A stretch of 64,000 nucleotides of DNA. It comes from Chromobotia macracanthus (taxonomy: Eukaryota; Chordata; Actinopteri; Cypriniformes; Botiidae). Below are positions 26,851 to 39,480 of this stretch, one piece after another (position 1 is the first letter of the stretch; every line of letters begins with the position of its first letter). Location: contig JAZGTH010000002.1 in the NCBI GenBank assembly GCA_036877525.1, forward strand, positions 6,122,501 through 6,186,500. Reading direction: 5' to 3'. Under the pieces are notes generated by a model. The model searched no databases. It was given only the letters and a program-made list of their open reading frames with translations, and had not been told where the DNA came from. Both the position numbers and the translations under genes were made by a program.

Positions 26851-27075
26851 AATCAATGCAATTCATTTACATCTGGCCCTGCACATCAATGGGAAGCCTG
26901 TTGACACTGTCTATACTGGGAGATGTCTGTGAGTATGAATGTGTGTAATTGTGTATGCATAGGAAAAAATACCTCCTCCCACTTTTCTAAAACTAACCCA
27001 TTTAACATTAAAATGAAGGCAATGTCACAACTGCTAAACAGTTTGAAATGAAAGGATGTGGGCATACAGACTGAC

Positions 27076-27222
27076 CAGTAGTTTATGCTGTTGTTGGAGA
27101 AGGTAGAGGGCACAGGTCTCAGGTGAGAGTTTGTATTTCCGGGCACCTAGCAGCTGGTACGCTTCCACATGCTGGGGGGAGAACTCAGATATAGGTAATG
27201 GAAACACCTCATTCCTCGTTTT
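27076..27222 (-). CDS. Candidate 49-codon exon, identity unknown
   Basis: A 147-bp segment open in frame and exactly divisible by three. It has a good acceptor (minus strand 'gtgtttttttcag') and a plausible donor 'CTG|gtcagt'. The peptide starts 'KTRNEVFPLPISEFSP', continues 'QHVEAYQLLGARKYKL' and ends in a Gln-rich, helix-like 'LYLLQQQHKLL'. Its composition is protein-like and unlike the surrounding intron. Phase 0-0 matches the candidate rimbp2 exons on either side; the 'RN...LPLP' start faintly recalls the linker after the first coil of TSPOAP1. I do not recognise the rest. It could be a rimbp2 exon, an exon of an unrelated nested gene, or a chance frame. A mobile-repeat fragment starts only about 40 bp upstream. 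Confidence 0.45.
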
Positions 27223-27259
27223 CTGAAAAAAACACAACACACAAAACAAATAAAATACA

Positions 27260-27443
27260 AATGGTGCTTTGTGGCTTTTTGATGCATGACAACTCCAGTC
27301 CCCATTCACAACAATTGCATGGAAAACGGTGACCAACTCAGTCTTTATTTTGTGTTCCATGAATGTAAAAAGGTCATTCACGTTTGGAACGACATAAGAG
27401 CGTAAAAACTGAGTTTTCATTATTTGGTGATCTATCCCTTGCT
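27260..27443 (+). repeat. Cypriniform interspersed repeat, partial
   Basis: Contains 'ttttgtgttccatgaatg', 'tttggaacgacataagagcg' and the terminus 'ggtgatctatccctt'. This is a diverged copy of the family whose clearer copy is at 40810-41203. Confidence 0.7.
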
Positions 27444-30199
27444 TTCAACAGGAAAAATCATGAATCTTATATGAACACCATCAGCCATTAAACAGCTTGT
27501 TACTGAGTGTGTGTGTGTTTACACTGTGTGTTCTTTGTTGGTAGAGTGACTCTTTTGTGGTTCTTGTCAACAGTGGTGGTTTCCTGTAAGGCCTGACTTT
27601 AGCAGGTGGCCAGTGAGTACAAAACAACATTATACCATCATCATGTCCTTTACACATTAGAAAGGGTCATTACTACTCTGGCAGGCGAACTGGAGCTTAT
27701 CAGTACATGTATTGTGCATACATGTGTGTTTGTGTGTATGTGTGTCCATGATGTCTCAACAAAACAGTTTGGGTTACATACCAAACCTTAACACCTGTTC
27801 CATTTAATTGTAAAATGGGAGAAAAATACAAACAAACAACAATGAAAACACAAAAGTTGGTATATTAAACTGCTTTACAAACAACAACAATTTTGTTTGC
27901 TGATGTTAGCCAAGTAATATGAATGCAAGCAGGAGGTACAGTAGAACCAGATGTTTGGCTTTCATTAGCTGTCAGCTTTATATAGTCCTGTTGAAATATT
28001 ATGAGTGCATAATCAAGAAGTACTTCACCCAGAGTGTATGGAAGCACATAATGAAAATCATGCTGGGATAACATTGATTATCAGGTTTTGCACAAACATA
28101 TGAAGTCCATGCAAGCTCAGGTCATGTATATGCTGCCATTAAAGCACAGGGACAGATCAAATGTTAATAAATATATAATAAATCTTTTTTCAAATTAAAA
28201 TAAACTTGTTAATATAATTTTTAATTACTTAAAATATTAACATAAGTTGATAAAAATATTTTACAATAGGAAAATGTACATTATCTACATTTGTATATAA
28301 TAGTTCAGATTAGATCTCCAAAAAGACCAGAACTCCATTTTAACTCCATTTGCTGAGAACATCCTTTGTCTACACTGGGGTAATAATGAGAATATATGAC
28401 AGCTAAACTTAATCTATTGACCAAAATGTAATTTATAAAGAGTGCAAAATAGTCCTGAATAGAAGCAGATATGCCATATAAATACTGTCTCACATTCTAC
28501 AGAACCAAAAGCATTCAAGAAATCACCCAGCATACAGTTTATGGTACCTACATATGTTGTGTTTAAGATCTCCAGATATTCACGCCTGCCTAAGCGTCCG
28601 TTCTTAAATGACCAGGATAGGTGAGTTAGCCTGACTTAGCCTAGCCCTCCAGATCACAGGAAGTAGAGAGAACAAAAAGGATGTTTACTTATTCATTGTG
28701 GCAGTCAGGTGTAACGGGGGGGGAGCCTTTGTTCTGAAGAAGATTCAGAAACATTACACTGTGGGACAAACCCATCTAGGCTTAATCTACAAGGCTAAAA
28801 TTAGACTGTGGTGTAAATAGCCGCAAGGGGAAAAACTGATCATTGACAAGTGTGTGGAAAAACTACAAAGCTAACAGAGTTGAGCAGGCATGCTGCGTAA
28901 AGCTCACATGCTTAAACTGTGTCTTTTTGGTTGTGCCTGTGTGTGTTAATGTAACTGAGCATGTGTGTATACATACGTGCTTGCATCATAACTGATTAAT
29001 AAATGTTTCCTGTTAATAGAACAAAGACAAAGCAGCTATTTGGCAGAAGGTATCAATGTGTGTATAGGCTGTATAGGTATATATATATATATATATAATT
29101 AAATAAAAATAAAAATAGTAAAATAGAAAAAACATAATAGTAAAATAGTCTTCTTTCGCAAAGAAGACCAGAACTATACGTACAGAACATGTACAGTAAC
29201 TACTGTACACTCATAAACCACAAAGGCTTATACTGTCTGATACCAAAATTTACAATTTATAAAAAAATTTACAATTTATAAACAATTCTTGATCAATATG
29301 ATTATTTGCTGATTCTAAGAACTATCGAAGTACCATAGATTTTTAAGTGTCCATACAGTAAAAGTACACCACTCTGCCACAGTTGACTGAGATCCATCAT
29401 TTGCATGCTTGTCCACTCATTGACCTTTCAGATGCTGTGTTTAGCGAGAGAAGCTGTAGATCTGGTGATAGAGAGACCCAGTGCATCGCACAGCCATTGA
29501 CCTCCAGAGAATGAGTGGCAGGGTATTTATAGCCCTATACATCCCCAGCTGCATGGCTCCTACACTCCAGCTAACAGGCAATTGGGCAACACAAGCTCAC
29601 CCCTTCAACAAGCCAAGCCACTAACATCCATAATACAAACACAAAAGTCCACAAAAGAGAGAGAACAGATGTTCTGGCAGGAAAAAGAGAGAGGGGGCGG
29701 AGAATGTGAGAATGATAAAACCTGATAAATTGGCAGAGGTAATGATAATCACTGTGTTTACCTGTGGCATTTAAAAACCTCACCAGCTGAGTTCACAATC
29801 ACATTATGTAAGTGTAATTCAAAACAACGCTTCCTTAGATGCCCCTGTTTTTACTCCATCACTGTTCAACACAGTGCTTTAAGGACAGTTCCTGTTTATC
29901 TTTATCTATAATCTGAGTTTAACTAAAAAGAAAAATGAGAACTCTGAAAAATATAAACTCCGAATGCCAATTAATTCCAATTAACATATACAAACTTATA
30001 TTTTTGTAATTTAACATTATTTCCAGTAAAAAAGCTTTTAAAGTGGTAAAAATAGAAGAATAGACTTAAATGAAGTGTGATATTTCAACAAGTCCGTCAT
30101 TTTTTTCAATATGATTAACATGATTTTTGGTGAAGTTTTAAACTAATCCCAGATAACAGACTTGCATAGACATACATTAGCCAAAAACAAAAGCTGGTC

Positions 30200-30800
30200 T
30201 GATAAAATGGTGGATAATAATAGTTGCTAGGGTGGGGTTGTATGGTTACATCAAGGTGGGGCTTAGCGAATGCTTAATTACTATGCAATGAGAAACAATC
30301 AAAGCAGATTAGCTGCCACAGTAATTCAGCACAGAACGGATCATACTCTTGGCTCAACATTCATCTTCATCTACCATGGAAACAAACAAGGGCCTGATAA
30401 TTCCATCATTGTGTCACTGTTTGCAAAGCAGAGTCTTGATCTCCCCATTATCAATATTAATAAGCATGTTTGGCTCTCTGTGAGTGTGGTTAAGCCTTTT
30501 TTCCAACAGCCAGGAGAACAGGCTTGGCATCCTGCCAGCATAGGCAAACCTTTTCCTGATGTCTGATGCCTGTATGATGCCTTTTACAGTGAAACTCCAC
30601 AGACAGGAGCGTCAATCTACAAGGCTGCACCCCTCCTCACAGTTTGCGTAATTGCTTTTCAGTGAGGGCAAGTCAAATTAAATCTAGCCTATTACAGCTA
30701 TGCTATTCAATTAGCCTTTGCTACTCTCGTGCTCTGAGAGGCTGAGATAAAGATTCTGCACTCATCTACTCAGTGTACTGCTCAAATTAGCATGGGACCA
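30200..30800. promoter_or_regulatory. Candidate conserved non-coding enhancer
   Basis: About 600 bp of repeat-free, complex sequence rich in homeodomain and SOX-like sites: 'cttaattac', 'agtaattc', 'cattatcaatattaataagc', 'cgtaattgc', 'ttcaattag' and 'aacaat'. An overlapping 98-codon plus frame (30270-30566) lacks splice or family support. The call rests on motif density and composition; conservation was not tested. Confidence 0.3.
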
Positions 30801-31008
30801 CCAGAAAGTGAGAGCAGCACTTCAATAAGAAAAAGCAGAGAAAACATCTGACCACATTCGTTCTGTGCTGTCAATCTGCAGTCCTTAAGCACAAGGAAGT
30901 TGAAGGGCCCCACAGCTTATTTTTCATGTGAATCAAAACTATGGTGCAGTGGGAAGTACATGTGCTAATGACACAGTCTTATAGATAGACATGGACTAAA
31001 AGCCACAA

Positions 31009-31140
31009 AACATTGTGTCATTGTGTCATGTCCTGTCAGCTCAGGTAACTGAGGTTCGAGTCCAGGCTGTGTCATGTTTTGATCCTGTCCTCAACCCCTT
31101 CCTATTTTTTGTCCTATCCTATAATTAACCCCATAAATAT
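31009..31140 (+). repeat. tRNA-derived SINE fragment, second family
   Basis: B-box-like 'gaggttcgagtccaggctg' is followed by a C/T-rich body 'tcctcaaccccttcctattt' and a short 'ataattaacc' tail. This resembles a different teleost SINE family from those at 131 and 9452. Confidence 0.5.
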
Positions 31141-31989
31141 GACACAGTAGGCAATTGTTTTCTATAAACATTTTTGTTATCCTGACTCAAAGTTTAAGTA
31201 ATGTTGGTCTAAACACATTTATATATACATATATCTTCTGTGGAAAGCGCATGACTATAAAATGTTGTGCAATCATTGCATTTGGACTGAACAGATGTCT
31301 TACCTGCCTGTCAAACTATGCATTTGCATACCTTCATGAACCCTTCTCGCACAGGCAATCTTCCATTTATGTGTTTTGGAGGAGGCATGGTTGTGTACAC
31401 TGTGTACACACTGTTCTGATGCTTTGTGATATCATAAGCAGCCTCTTAAAATCTCTTAAAATAAATATGAAAAGCTATAACCTCCTTTAATACAGGCTAT
31501 GAAAAACATTGCTCTCACAGATGCAGACATTTACGGCAACAGTTGACTAAATGATTACGATTACAGTCTCAGGACATTCACAATAGATCACATACTGGTT
31601 AACACATTAGAGGGTCTCTGTCGGTCCTGAAGCGAAGATGAATTGAAATGTGTGACGATAACATTTGAAAAAAGACAAAAAACAAATACTAGCATTTATC
31701 CAAAGGTACAGTGGGGCGATATTTATGACATGATGTGTGAAATTAAATTGATCAGAACAGCTGTGAGAATCAACCCTGCAGAGTAAATGAGGGTCTTTTA
31801 AGCCCTTTTTCTTTCTATTGATCAGCGGCCCAGGAGAAAAACAGAGAAAATTACTTAAAATTACAAACACCTGAAACCTTGCTGAAATTTGCAAACCAAA
31901 GACCAAAAAAGCCTCTAAAGAGATGGTAAATAAATAAATCTTACCTATCACAAATCAAATCATGAAAATGTAAATTATTGACTATAAAC

Positions 31990-32137
31990 ATTACTTTTAC
32001 ATTTGGCAAACACTTTTATCCAAAGCAACTTACAATACACTCAAACCATACATTTTGTCAGTACATGCGCTACCTGGGAATCAAACCCATGATCTTTTGC
32101 TCTTCTAATGCAACGCTTTACCACTGACCTACAGGAA
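31990..32137 (-). repeat. tRNA-derived SINE, near complete
   Basis: On the minus strand it reads 'cctgtaggtcagtggtaaag', then B-box 'gggtttgattcccaggtagc', then 'atgtactgacaaaatgta' and the tail 'gataaaagtgtttgccaaat'. Same family as 9452-9545 and 40646-40800, with the middle preserved. Confidence 0.8.
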
Positions 32138-32477
32138 GAACTTATAGTTACAACTTACTACTACCTTACAGTAAGTTTTACTTTTCAGCAAATAAAGAAT
32201 AAAAAAAAATCGTTTTTTTAAATCACACTTAATTTACTCATGTTTCATAATTCCAGTTCTTTTAGCATTGGAACAGCTGTTTCCAGTCTGTCCCAGATAA
32301 GCTAAGAAATCCCTGACAACATCAGATCCCGAGTCAGTGCTCGGCATGAACTGCAGCAGAAGTGTTACATTTGCCCAGAGAAGGTTCAAACAGACCGACA
32401 ACATATGGCACATCCGAAAAACCAAGTCATCATCTTGTCAGCAAAAACAAAACAAAAAACAAAACATATTGGCTGTT

Positions 32478-32590
32478 TGCTGCCCTCCAGAACCCCACAG
32501 AAATGCTCTAGCTACCCTCCACAACACCCTAGAAATGCAATAGCAATGCACTAAAAACAACGCAGCAATGGCCTGCCAACCACCACACTC
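32478..32590 (+). repeat. Degenerate 'ctagcaaccac' tandem repeat
   Basis: Loose repeats of a unit related to 'accctagaaatgcaatagc' and 'aatggcctgccaaccacc', a pattern familiar from carp-group genomes. The element at 13765-13835 is related in reverse. Confidence 0.55.
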
Positions 32591-34559
32591 CACTCACGTT
32601 TATTTTAGAAAATGTATAAAACTTTCATGGACAATTACTTTAAGACCAAGTTTCTAACAAAAAAACTGAGTTAGCAGCACTGTCCCACATGATTGGATGT
32701 TCACACTATAAGTAGACAGTGTAGACCACAGAGTTGCGGGGGATGATGGGAACTCTCAGGTTGTAAGAGGTCAAGCAGCAGCCAAGCTTTATCTTTACAA
32801 TACAGATTCAGAGCAGATCTTTCACTGCACTGGACTAAAGCCAGTCAACACTCTCGTTCTCTCTCACAAGCACACACACATGTATATTCTCAACAGTTAA
32901 TTAGGGCAATAAAATTTAAGTAACCAACACAGAGGGAGTTTACGAGTAAAGGCAGAGTGTTTAAACTGTCAGGGTGAGTTTTGTGTATAGCCATAAAAGT
33001 AAACTTTTTCTGAAATTCACTCATGTCTTAGACTATCCAAACATATTACATCCACAGTAAGCTAGCCACCATCGATCAATTTTACTAGTCATTTTCATGG
33101 GGGCAATTTTTTTCTTGATCCTTTAAAATAAAAATACTTTGTTGTACTACAAAAACATGCTGTAACTTTTAGGACTTCCACCCTAGTCCAAGAAGATGAT
33201 TTATTGAGACTAACAACTACTGTTGAACTTTTGTCCATTTTTACATGTCAACAACACCTAAACCATAAGCATTTTTTTTCTCATATCATATGCAAAGGCA
33301 GCATTTACATCCTAAAGGCACAGCAGACAAAATAATTTGTTAAATTATTAGAGTTAGCAAGAGGGTGGAAATGGTCATAAAAACAAATTATATTTTATGG
33401 TGCCAAACACGTGACTAACATTACAAGTGAATCTTAAGAAAAAATATTTTTAAAATTTATAATATGACTCACACTTTCCCTTTCTCTCTCTTGCAGTAAA
33501 TATAATATTCATTACAGTTTAGATCCCTTAATAATGTCTTATCTTCCCATCATGTGTTTTCTATGTTCAACTTACAGAGGCACAGTTAATAAATTAGCTA
33601 AACGTTTTAATGACACATTTACTCATGCATAAATTCACACAAATACAAATACAATAAATACATAAATGTTCTGTCTTACAAAGACCATGAAAACAAACAA
33701 GCAAGTCCATCTCCAAAAAGTCACCGGATGCGACACCAGATGTCTGTGGCATCACCCGGGGTGGGTGTTTCTGGATGATTATAGGGTGAGCTTTGAAGCT
33801 TTGGCTGTCACAAAGAACATGACTGCATAATAGAGGCTGAATCCCAAGCTCAGCTTTACTGAAAGGTGTTACTTCATGTTGGTGTGAATCCCCTAATGAT
33901 TGGATCAACAAATTTCTTTACTCATATGCTCTGGTCAAATACAATCACATGCAGAACTAAATCCTTTTTTGGCATAAAGCCTTCAACTAACCAGTGTTCA
34001 TTTAATCACAAGCAAATCACAACATGTGATTGTAATTGGTGATAATTCCCAGAATTCCTATGTTGCACCCAAATGTTGAACAAGGCCATGTCTTAAATTA
34101 CACCCTTAGACCCTACAGTCCATATTGCACAAAAATGGCTGAAATCACCAGCTTCAATCTGATTGGCTGGCTCCTATGCAATTTCCAGAAGGGAGTGATT
34201 ACTTAACACATATTAATGTGGGGATAGACAATTAAAAATTTTGCAGAATTTTAGGTCCTTAACTTTACATTTTGTTGAAGGTATATTATTTTTTCTTTTT
34301 AATGCATCTGAGATCAAACTATTTTTGGCAGAATCCTCGTTGAAGTCCCCTGGTATAACATGGCTGTCTCTGTGTAGTGTTTGCATATTAAAAATCAGCC
34401 AAACATGGCCTTCTGAGAACAGCCTTGAGAACATGCATTTTTTTTTACCTACCCCTCATGAATTGATGACAGCCCAGGTCTGTGACACTCAAAGTGGGGA
34501 GAGGCTATTCCATCAGCAGATCTGAAGCAACCTGACTAGCTGAGCTAGAGTCCCAACAC

Positions 34560-34760
34560 TGTCAGAGATCAGAGTTAAACAGAATGTCAAGGTTATCTCT
34601 GTTGGCTCTAGCAGTGTGTGTTTTATTTGTCCCAATTAAAGGCTGATTAAACAGCTGGAAATTACAGTGAGTGAGATTCTGTCATCTCTCCTGGAGGACA
34701 GGGTCAGGGTTCAGTTCATTACACTATCATTAATATTAGCTTGTTCTGTGGAGTATGTTA
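34560..34760. promoter_or_regulatory. Candidate conserved non-coding element
   Basis: A compact repeat-free block with 'cccaattaaaggctgattaa', 'agctggaaattacag' and 'ctatcattaatattagc'. These are homeodomain-like sites in more complex sequence than the flanks. No frame or splice support. Judgement by composition only. Confidence 0.25.
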
Positions 34761-36685
34761 TGTAATACAGGGGTTCCTTGAACACACAAGCTTAGGATGT
34801 TCCCGCATGTACGCAAGATGAATATGGTTTATTTGCTCATTATAGAAGCCCTTGGGAAGACGGGGTTAAATGACAGTGCTTCAGAGAAACACCATTATAG
34901 CTACACAACACCTCAGTAAGCAACTAATACTACAATTATTTTGCATAGTACCAAATATTTTTTCACTGATTAGAAGTAATAACTGCCATGTTTGTGTACA
35001 GTATGTTTCATTTGTTACCCAACTATTGTTTGACTAATAATATTGATATACAACATATTTTTGTAGAATTATTTAACAGTTACGAAGCACCATAGTTGTA
35101 ACAATGAATAACACACCTTTAAGTGTGAACATGCACACACAAACATAAATTCAAACATCTGTTCCCACCAATAAATACAGTCTTCTCCATCATCTCATAA
35201 ATTAATTGATATGCAAACACCAGCCACTGGCTAGCTTCTGTCTTTCCCCTGTTGTTAACACACTCCTTTCACATTTTATTTCAATTTTGCCCCTCTCTTC
35301 CTCCCTCCTTCTCCATCTTTCTCACTGTTTTGTGCCTTTTACCATGTCTGCGAGGAGAATGAACAAGCAAGCACACATATGCTTCATAATTCAAAAACGT
35401 CCATTTCCCCGGCAGCTTTCTGGAAAGGCTTACGTTACTGACTGCTGTCTGTCACAGAAATCACAGCTTCCAAATGGACACTGGTAAATCTAAACACTAA
35501 ATCCATTCTGCTGTGCAAGAATTTAATATAATCCCGATGAGCATTCTGGACGTAGAGAAAGAACAATATGCATGAACACATTCCTGATCAGGTTCACATG
35601 ATCAAATATGAACAAATTAGATAATAAATGGGTAAACAACATCAAAGTGACATCACAGATTATTGATTACATTACTGGACTGGACAAACAAGGGTGAGAA
35701 AGCCAGTTATGTAATCTGGACATGACTGCTGCTGTTCATAGTAAAAGTAAGGCAGGGATGGAGGGAAAAAACGGGAAAGGGCGAGTCAGACACGTGCCCT
35801 GTACTGCCAGTAGGGCACTAAGAATCACTACAATCCTGATTAAAGCATAGGCATGCTACACAAGCTCCGCATTACTCCAGATTAATACAAAAGAAGGGTT
35901 TCTTAAAGATTCCTTGATTATATTATTACTTTAATTTAGTGCAATATCTACTGTTCCTTAAGAAGCTTTTAAATGCAAAAATTGTACTTTGTATTAGGGT
36001 TTCAGGTTTTGCTTAAAATGGGTTATTCTGACTCTGATTTCTGATTGGATGAGCTGCAACCTTATTGGGCACCCACAAACAGCAGCACATACAGTCATAC
36101 CCAAGAACATACGTTTCCTGGGGTCAAATCACTGTAAGGCACAGCCTCTCATTATTGATTTTTAACTCCTTCACTAGCTCCTGTTTTAAAGTTTGTGTGA
36201 CCCAGAAATTCCAACTGACTTCAGTATTGTGACATAATTAAGAGTAAACCAAAGACATCAGAAATTGATTGGATCTAAAAAAGTAGGCATTTTAAAGCTC
36301 AGAGTAAATGACCATTGGAGGGAAGTGGTTAATGTTTCTGTCTCCGCTCAAGCCATCAGACTGATGTCATTCGAAAAGGATCGCCATTCCAGAAGGGAAG
36401 TACATTTTCAGATTTTGATTAAAGAAATCAAAAAAATAATGATGTGCACGGATAAATCATTTATAATAAACATTGCAATATTTCATAAAAAATAAGAACA
36501 GTATATTTTAATTTTATGGTGACTTTAATGGAACACAAAAGCGGGGTGTTATTTAGCATTAAAACTGCCTCTGTTTTTGTTACTGTATCACACATTTTGT
36601 ATAACATCTGAACTTAAAGAAACCACAGATGCTATTGCTTTTAAACAGAAGTAAATTTTTGATTGTGTATTGTGTGCAATGTAAA

Positions 36686-36858
36686 TGGGCCTTATTCATA
36701 AAGCACTGGCAGAATGAATGTTTGCACGAGCTGTTCATAACACTGTTTGCAAATAAATTGTCCCACTGAACTGAATGGGCCAATCTATGTACAAATGGAT
36801 TCATGAATGATTTACACAGATTTTCATTCTGTTCAGGTTTCAGGAATAAGGCCTTTTG
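36686..36858. mobile_element. Possible MITE with short inverted ends
   Basis: The ends 'gggccttattcataaagc' and, in reverse complement, 'aaggccttattcctgaaa' share about 13 bp. They enclose about 140 bp without a frame. Target duplication is not clear. Confidence 0.4.
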
Positions 36859-38547
36859 GCCAAATCAGTCATCTAACCTCCTTTACTCACACCCTAATTA
36901 TCAGTGAAAGGTAGTAACTAGTACAATCCTTCAATTAACCCCTCAAGTTCACAAATTCTTTATTGTTTGTTGAGTCTGCAAAAATTATAAGCCCACATAA
37001 GAATAAAAAGTGCTTAAACAGTGGCTCTATGAAGCAAAATATATTTGTCTGAGCAGCCCTTCTGCCTTAATGAATGACATGAGATTGCAATGAGTTTGTA
37101 TTCCTAAATGAGCAGCAAAAACAGCTATAGTTTCCAGCTAATGGCACCACTTAGGGATGAACACAACCTGTTCATCTAAATAATGGTGGTTTGGGCTGAA
37201 GAAGCTGTATGAAGGTATGAGAAACAGTCTGATAGTCATTATATTTTCAGTTTTGTTTGGTTTCACTAGTGGTGCAGAAATGGCACACCACTGCAGTTAA
37301 ATGGCCCGTGTCTTCTGAACTCTTATTAATGTCATTACTAACACAAACAGAGATCTTGTAGGAGCTGAGACTTATGAGGGTTACGAAAGGGGATCGAGGG
37401 TGTTATATTCTTTTTAATATTCTATGACTTGTAAGAGAACACATTTCAAGTAACTGACACTCTTTATACTCACACTCTATATGCCACAGCACAATCCCAC
37501 CATATTACACAAACTACATGGTTCTAGAACCTTATTATCCATTATACTATAGACCTTTAATACGTCTTCTAATCTAGACTATTATTTAAGTAGTTTAGAG
37601 AAGTTTTAATACCATATATTCAATACATACTTAATTCTATTTTTGAACAGTCAGATGAACTGTGTATATGTCAATAAGATGCTATAGATGGCCATGTCTA
37701 CAAAACCTCTACAGTACAATACTTCATATTACTAAAACACACCTTCAAATATGTCTTAATAATACATTACAGGCCTGTTATTCAGACTGCTTGTTCATTA
37801 CAAAGAACCAAAAACTAAAGGAAGTGGATTCACGATGGTTTCAGGTTCAATTATATATGTAGGTCAGACTCAAGAACTGAAGAGCACAAAACTAATCCAT
37901 CAACATCTTGAACATGAGCAAGTTATTTAATCCCATACTGCATCTGGGACTGCTCTGGTAATTAGTGTACTGCATGTCAATTTGTACAAAAAAACACACA
38001 AACATCTGCTTAGTGGCAATTACCTAGCTACAGAGACTGCTATGAAACACAACCTGACCAGATCAATCATTTAATTAAAACACTGTCAATGTCGACCCAT
38101 CTTCAGCAATATCTTTTTTAGTCTATTTTTTTTCTACATACTGTGATGTAACACATGCAGTCCTCTCATCTCACTCTAGATAGTCATACTACACCCAAAG
38201 TTACACCCGTCATCTTAGCCCACATTAATAATTAACCAGCACATAAGGATACGTGTGCTTTCTGTTCTGTTTAAAATAGCAATAGTTTTGGTGACCAGAC
38301 CAAATAAATTTTGTACCGAGAAAGATTTGGTACCAAAAAGCAACGAAAAGCAGCATCAAACATGTTAATCTGACTCTCAAATTAATTTACAATTGAACTG
38401 GCGATTAAAAAGTGCTTAAAATGTGCCATGTTCCCATAAACAGATATTCTGTGTCAAAACATCAATTAGACAATGGATAATATGGTACTATAATGGAAAT
38501 TATGAATAAAAAATAATTGTTTAAAATGTTGCTTACAAAAAGTATTA

Positions 38548-38670
38548 TCCCATGGCACAGTAATGGTATTTTTATTTAAACCATATTCATGTAAAATGGT
38601 ATTTACATGATACTCCAATGTAAAAGAATACCATGGCACTACCATGGTAAATCAAGGTAGTACCATAGTA
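38548..38670. repeat. 'accatggta' palindrome-rich repeat
   Basis: Several alternating 'ccatgg', 'taatggtattt' and 'tagtaccatagtac' motifs within about 120 bp, a pattern typical of a short inverted-repeat element in carp-like fish. Confidence 0.45.
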
Positions 38671-39149
38671 CTTTTATTACTTTCATATAATAGTTATGTT
38701 TATCACACACACACATATATATATACTTAAACAGAATGTGTAAAATGCTGAAAACATTGTGAGTGATTGAGACACTGAATCTACTGGGAGTTTTAAAGGT
38801 TCACAAGTGACAGTGAAAAGTGGACTGTCTCTTTAATAGTACAACCTAGTGTGGGAAACATTCAGCCCTTCTGCAATCTAAAATGGCTTTAGCAAAAATC
38901 AGCCCCACACAGCCATGTGTTTTACGGAGACAGTGAAAGACACACACATTCCCTGTATACACTACATATAATAAAGCGTAGCGCCCTACTGTCTATATTT
39001 ACACGGCTACAGTGCGTACGGCCGCAAGCGGCACCATGACATAAACATCTTAACCAGGAACATATCCATTTAAGAGACTACACAACCGCAATATAATACA
39101 TTAAACCAGCATTTGTGATCAAAACATGCAGTGCCTTTCCCATCAGCAC

Positions 39150-39480
39150 AACATGCGCTCGGATCAGCTGAGAGTGTGCGTAAAAACAAGCGACTGTACC
39201 TCTTGCAGCGCTCTTCCGTTCAAATATGGTCCCTGTAAAGACAGCCGTGTCCAACTGTGTCATATTAAGGAACGGCTGATGGTACTCGTCCGCTGTCCGT
39301 GGTACTCAAGCTTCAAACGGCTCATTGGCGACCGTCGGGAGGAGGGAAGCGCTGGAGCGGGCGGTACGGAAGAGACGCGCACACATACGCGCACTGCTGG
39401 AAGAGCGCAGCGCACGGATACACTGCCTCTCACCCTCAATATCTGTGTCTGCGGGTTGGATCAACGCAAGATATGAGAAC
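39150..39480 (-). promoter_or_regulatory. rimbp2: CpG-rich putative promoter and first exon
   Basis: The densest CpG cluster in the left two-thirds of the window, with strings such as 'gcgcagcgcacgg', 'acgcgcacacatacgcgc' and 'cgaccgtcggga'. On the minus strand a CCAAT box occurs at about 39325-39330. Further down, an ATG at about 39263 opens 'MTQLDTAVFTGTIFERKSAA' up to a plausible donor 'AAGAG|gtacag' near 39205. It could be an internal alternative promoter of the putative rimbp2 gene. A plus-strand promoter is not excluded. Overlapping plus-strand frames show no family resemblance. Confidence 0.4.

Larger units (their letters stand above)
20513..27075. other. Long non-coding stretch, probable intron
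   Basis: Holds two copies of an unnamed repeat (21365-21560 and 25110-25285), a partial repeat at 22755-22880, and CT, CA and GT microsatellites. GA-rich tracts lie near 24310-24360 and 26425-26445. The segment 25590-25930 is comparatively complex, with 'cctaattaatattcataagc', and might be regulatory. No exon recognised. Confidence 0.45.
27444..39149. other. Long non-coding stretch, probable intron
   Basis: Contains SINE fragments, a possible MITE, simple repeats and candidate regulatory blocks listed separately. A duplicated 'aaatttacaatttataaa' lies near 29247-29285. A 105-codon frame at 33594-33911 on the minus strand is discussed as a finding but not called. No convincing exon. Confidence 0.45.
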
